The notes below the pieces were generated by a model. The model did no database searches. It saw nothing but the letters and a program-made list of their open reading frames with translations, and was not told the DNA's origin. Below are positions 14,266 through 14,360 of a stretch of DNA of 14,360 nucleotides, piece by piece; position 1 is the stretch's first letter; each line of letters opens with the position of its first letter. The position numbers and the translations under genes are program-made. Source of the stretch: VMCP01 sp965659745 (GTDB taxonomy: Bacteria > Bacteroidota > Bacteroidia > NS11-12g > UBA955); NCBI GenBank assembly GCA_965659745.1, contig CBFHXF010000049.1:1-14360 (forward strand). The letters run 5' to 3'.

Positions 14266-14360
14266 TAGTTGAGAGACTAGAGTCTAGAGGTAAGAGTCTA
14301 AACTCTAGACTCTAAACACTAAACTTTAGTACAGATCTCTAAACCCTCCCCTCTAAACTC
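14266..14360. repeat. Second heptanucleotide repeat array, running off the right edge
   Basis: Degenerate 7-bp units in register start 2 bases after the menB stop: TAGTTGA, GAGACTA, GAGTCTA, GAGGTAA, GAGTCTA, AACTCTA, GACTCTA, AACACTA, AACTTTA and so on to the window end. The unit is different from that of the 7345-7580 arrays, but the period, the AT-richness and the position at a stop codon are the same. Confidence 0.8.
14278..14314 (+). terminator. 12-bp perfect hairpin after menB
   Basis: TAGAGTCTAGAG (14278-14289) pairs perfectly with CTCTAGACTCTA (14303-14314) across a 13-base loop. It lies 14 bases past the menB stop and is built from repeat units of the array. There is no T-run directly after it, so factor-independent termination is uncertain; it may protect the mRNA 3' end. 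Confidence 0.42.

Overview
The window looks like a core-genome segment of a member of the Bacteroidota, most likely from the Flavobacteriales side of the phylum. The evidence is a protein ending in a type IX secretion (T9SS) C-terminal sorting domain, an IgGFc-binding-type secreted protein, a lipoprotein with a Bacteroidota-type surface-export signal after its lipobox cysteine, a MenB (menaquinone synthesis), almost no Shine-Dalgarno sequences, and several matches to the Bacteroidota promoter element TAnnTTTG. Base composition is moderately AT-rich. I see no mobile element, phage gene, CRISPR array, tRNA or rRNA. No gene-free stretch exceeds 300 bases; the longest is 7344-7582.

Layout. (1) Positions 1-6187, all on the minus strand, transcribed leftward: adk (adenylate kinase), a YjjG-type HAD nucleotidase, a small T9SS-exported protein, a membrane protein with a von Willebrand A (vWA) domain, mnmA (tRNA 2-thiouridylase), then after a 111-base gap the 5' part of a large secreted IgGFc-binding-type protein that leaves the window at base 1. 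Gaps from adk to mnmA are short (55, 34 and 15 bases, then a 19-base overlap), so these five are probably largely cotranscribed. (2) Positions 6188-6353 are a divergent promoter region; on the plus strand follows a surface lipoprotein resembling the Omp28 family (6354-7343). (3) Positions 7344-7582 are a convergent junction holding a strong bidirectional terminator flanked by heptanucleotide repeat arrays in opposite orientation. (4) Positions 7583-9726, minus strand: a SAM methyltransferase translationally coupled to a PAP2 lipid phosphatase, then a crotonase-family enoyl-CoA hydratase. (5) Positions 9783-13340, plus strand: an ECF-type sigma factor, its overlapping membrane-bound anti-sigma-like protein, and two tandem paralogous outer-membrane beta-barrel proteins. 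This looks like one envelope-sensing or envelope-remodelling module. (6) Positions 13443-14264: menB, followed at once by a second, different heptanucleotide array with a perfect 12-bp hairpin that runs to the window edge.

The housekeeping genes (adk, mnmA, menB) are well supported. The points most worth a second look are the heptanucleotide arrays abutting stop codons, the sigma/anti-sigma/twin-barrel module with its leader inverted repeat, the Omp28-like lipoprotein that has lost its CxxC-type cysteines, and promoter elements placed so close to start codons that leaderless mRNAs are expected. All starts given are my choices and in several cases are shorter than the longest open frame; the reasons are stated per gene.
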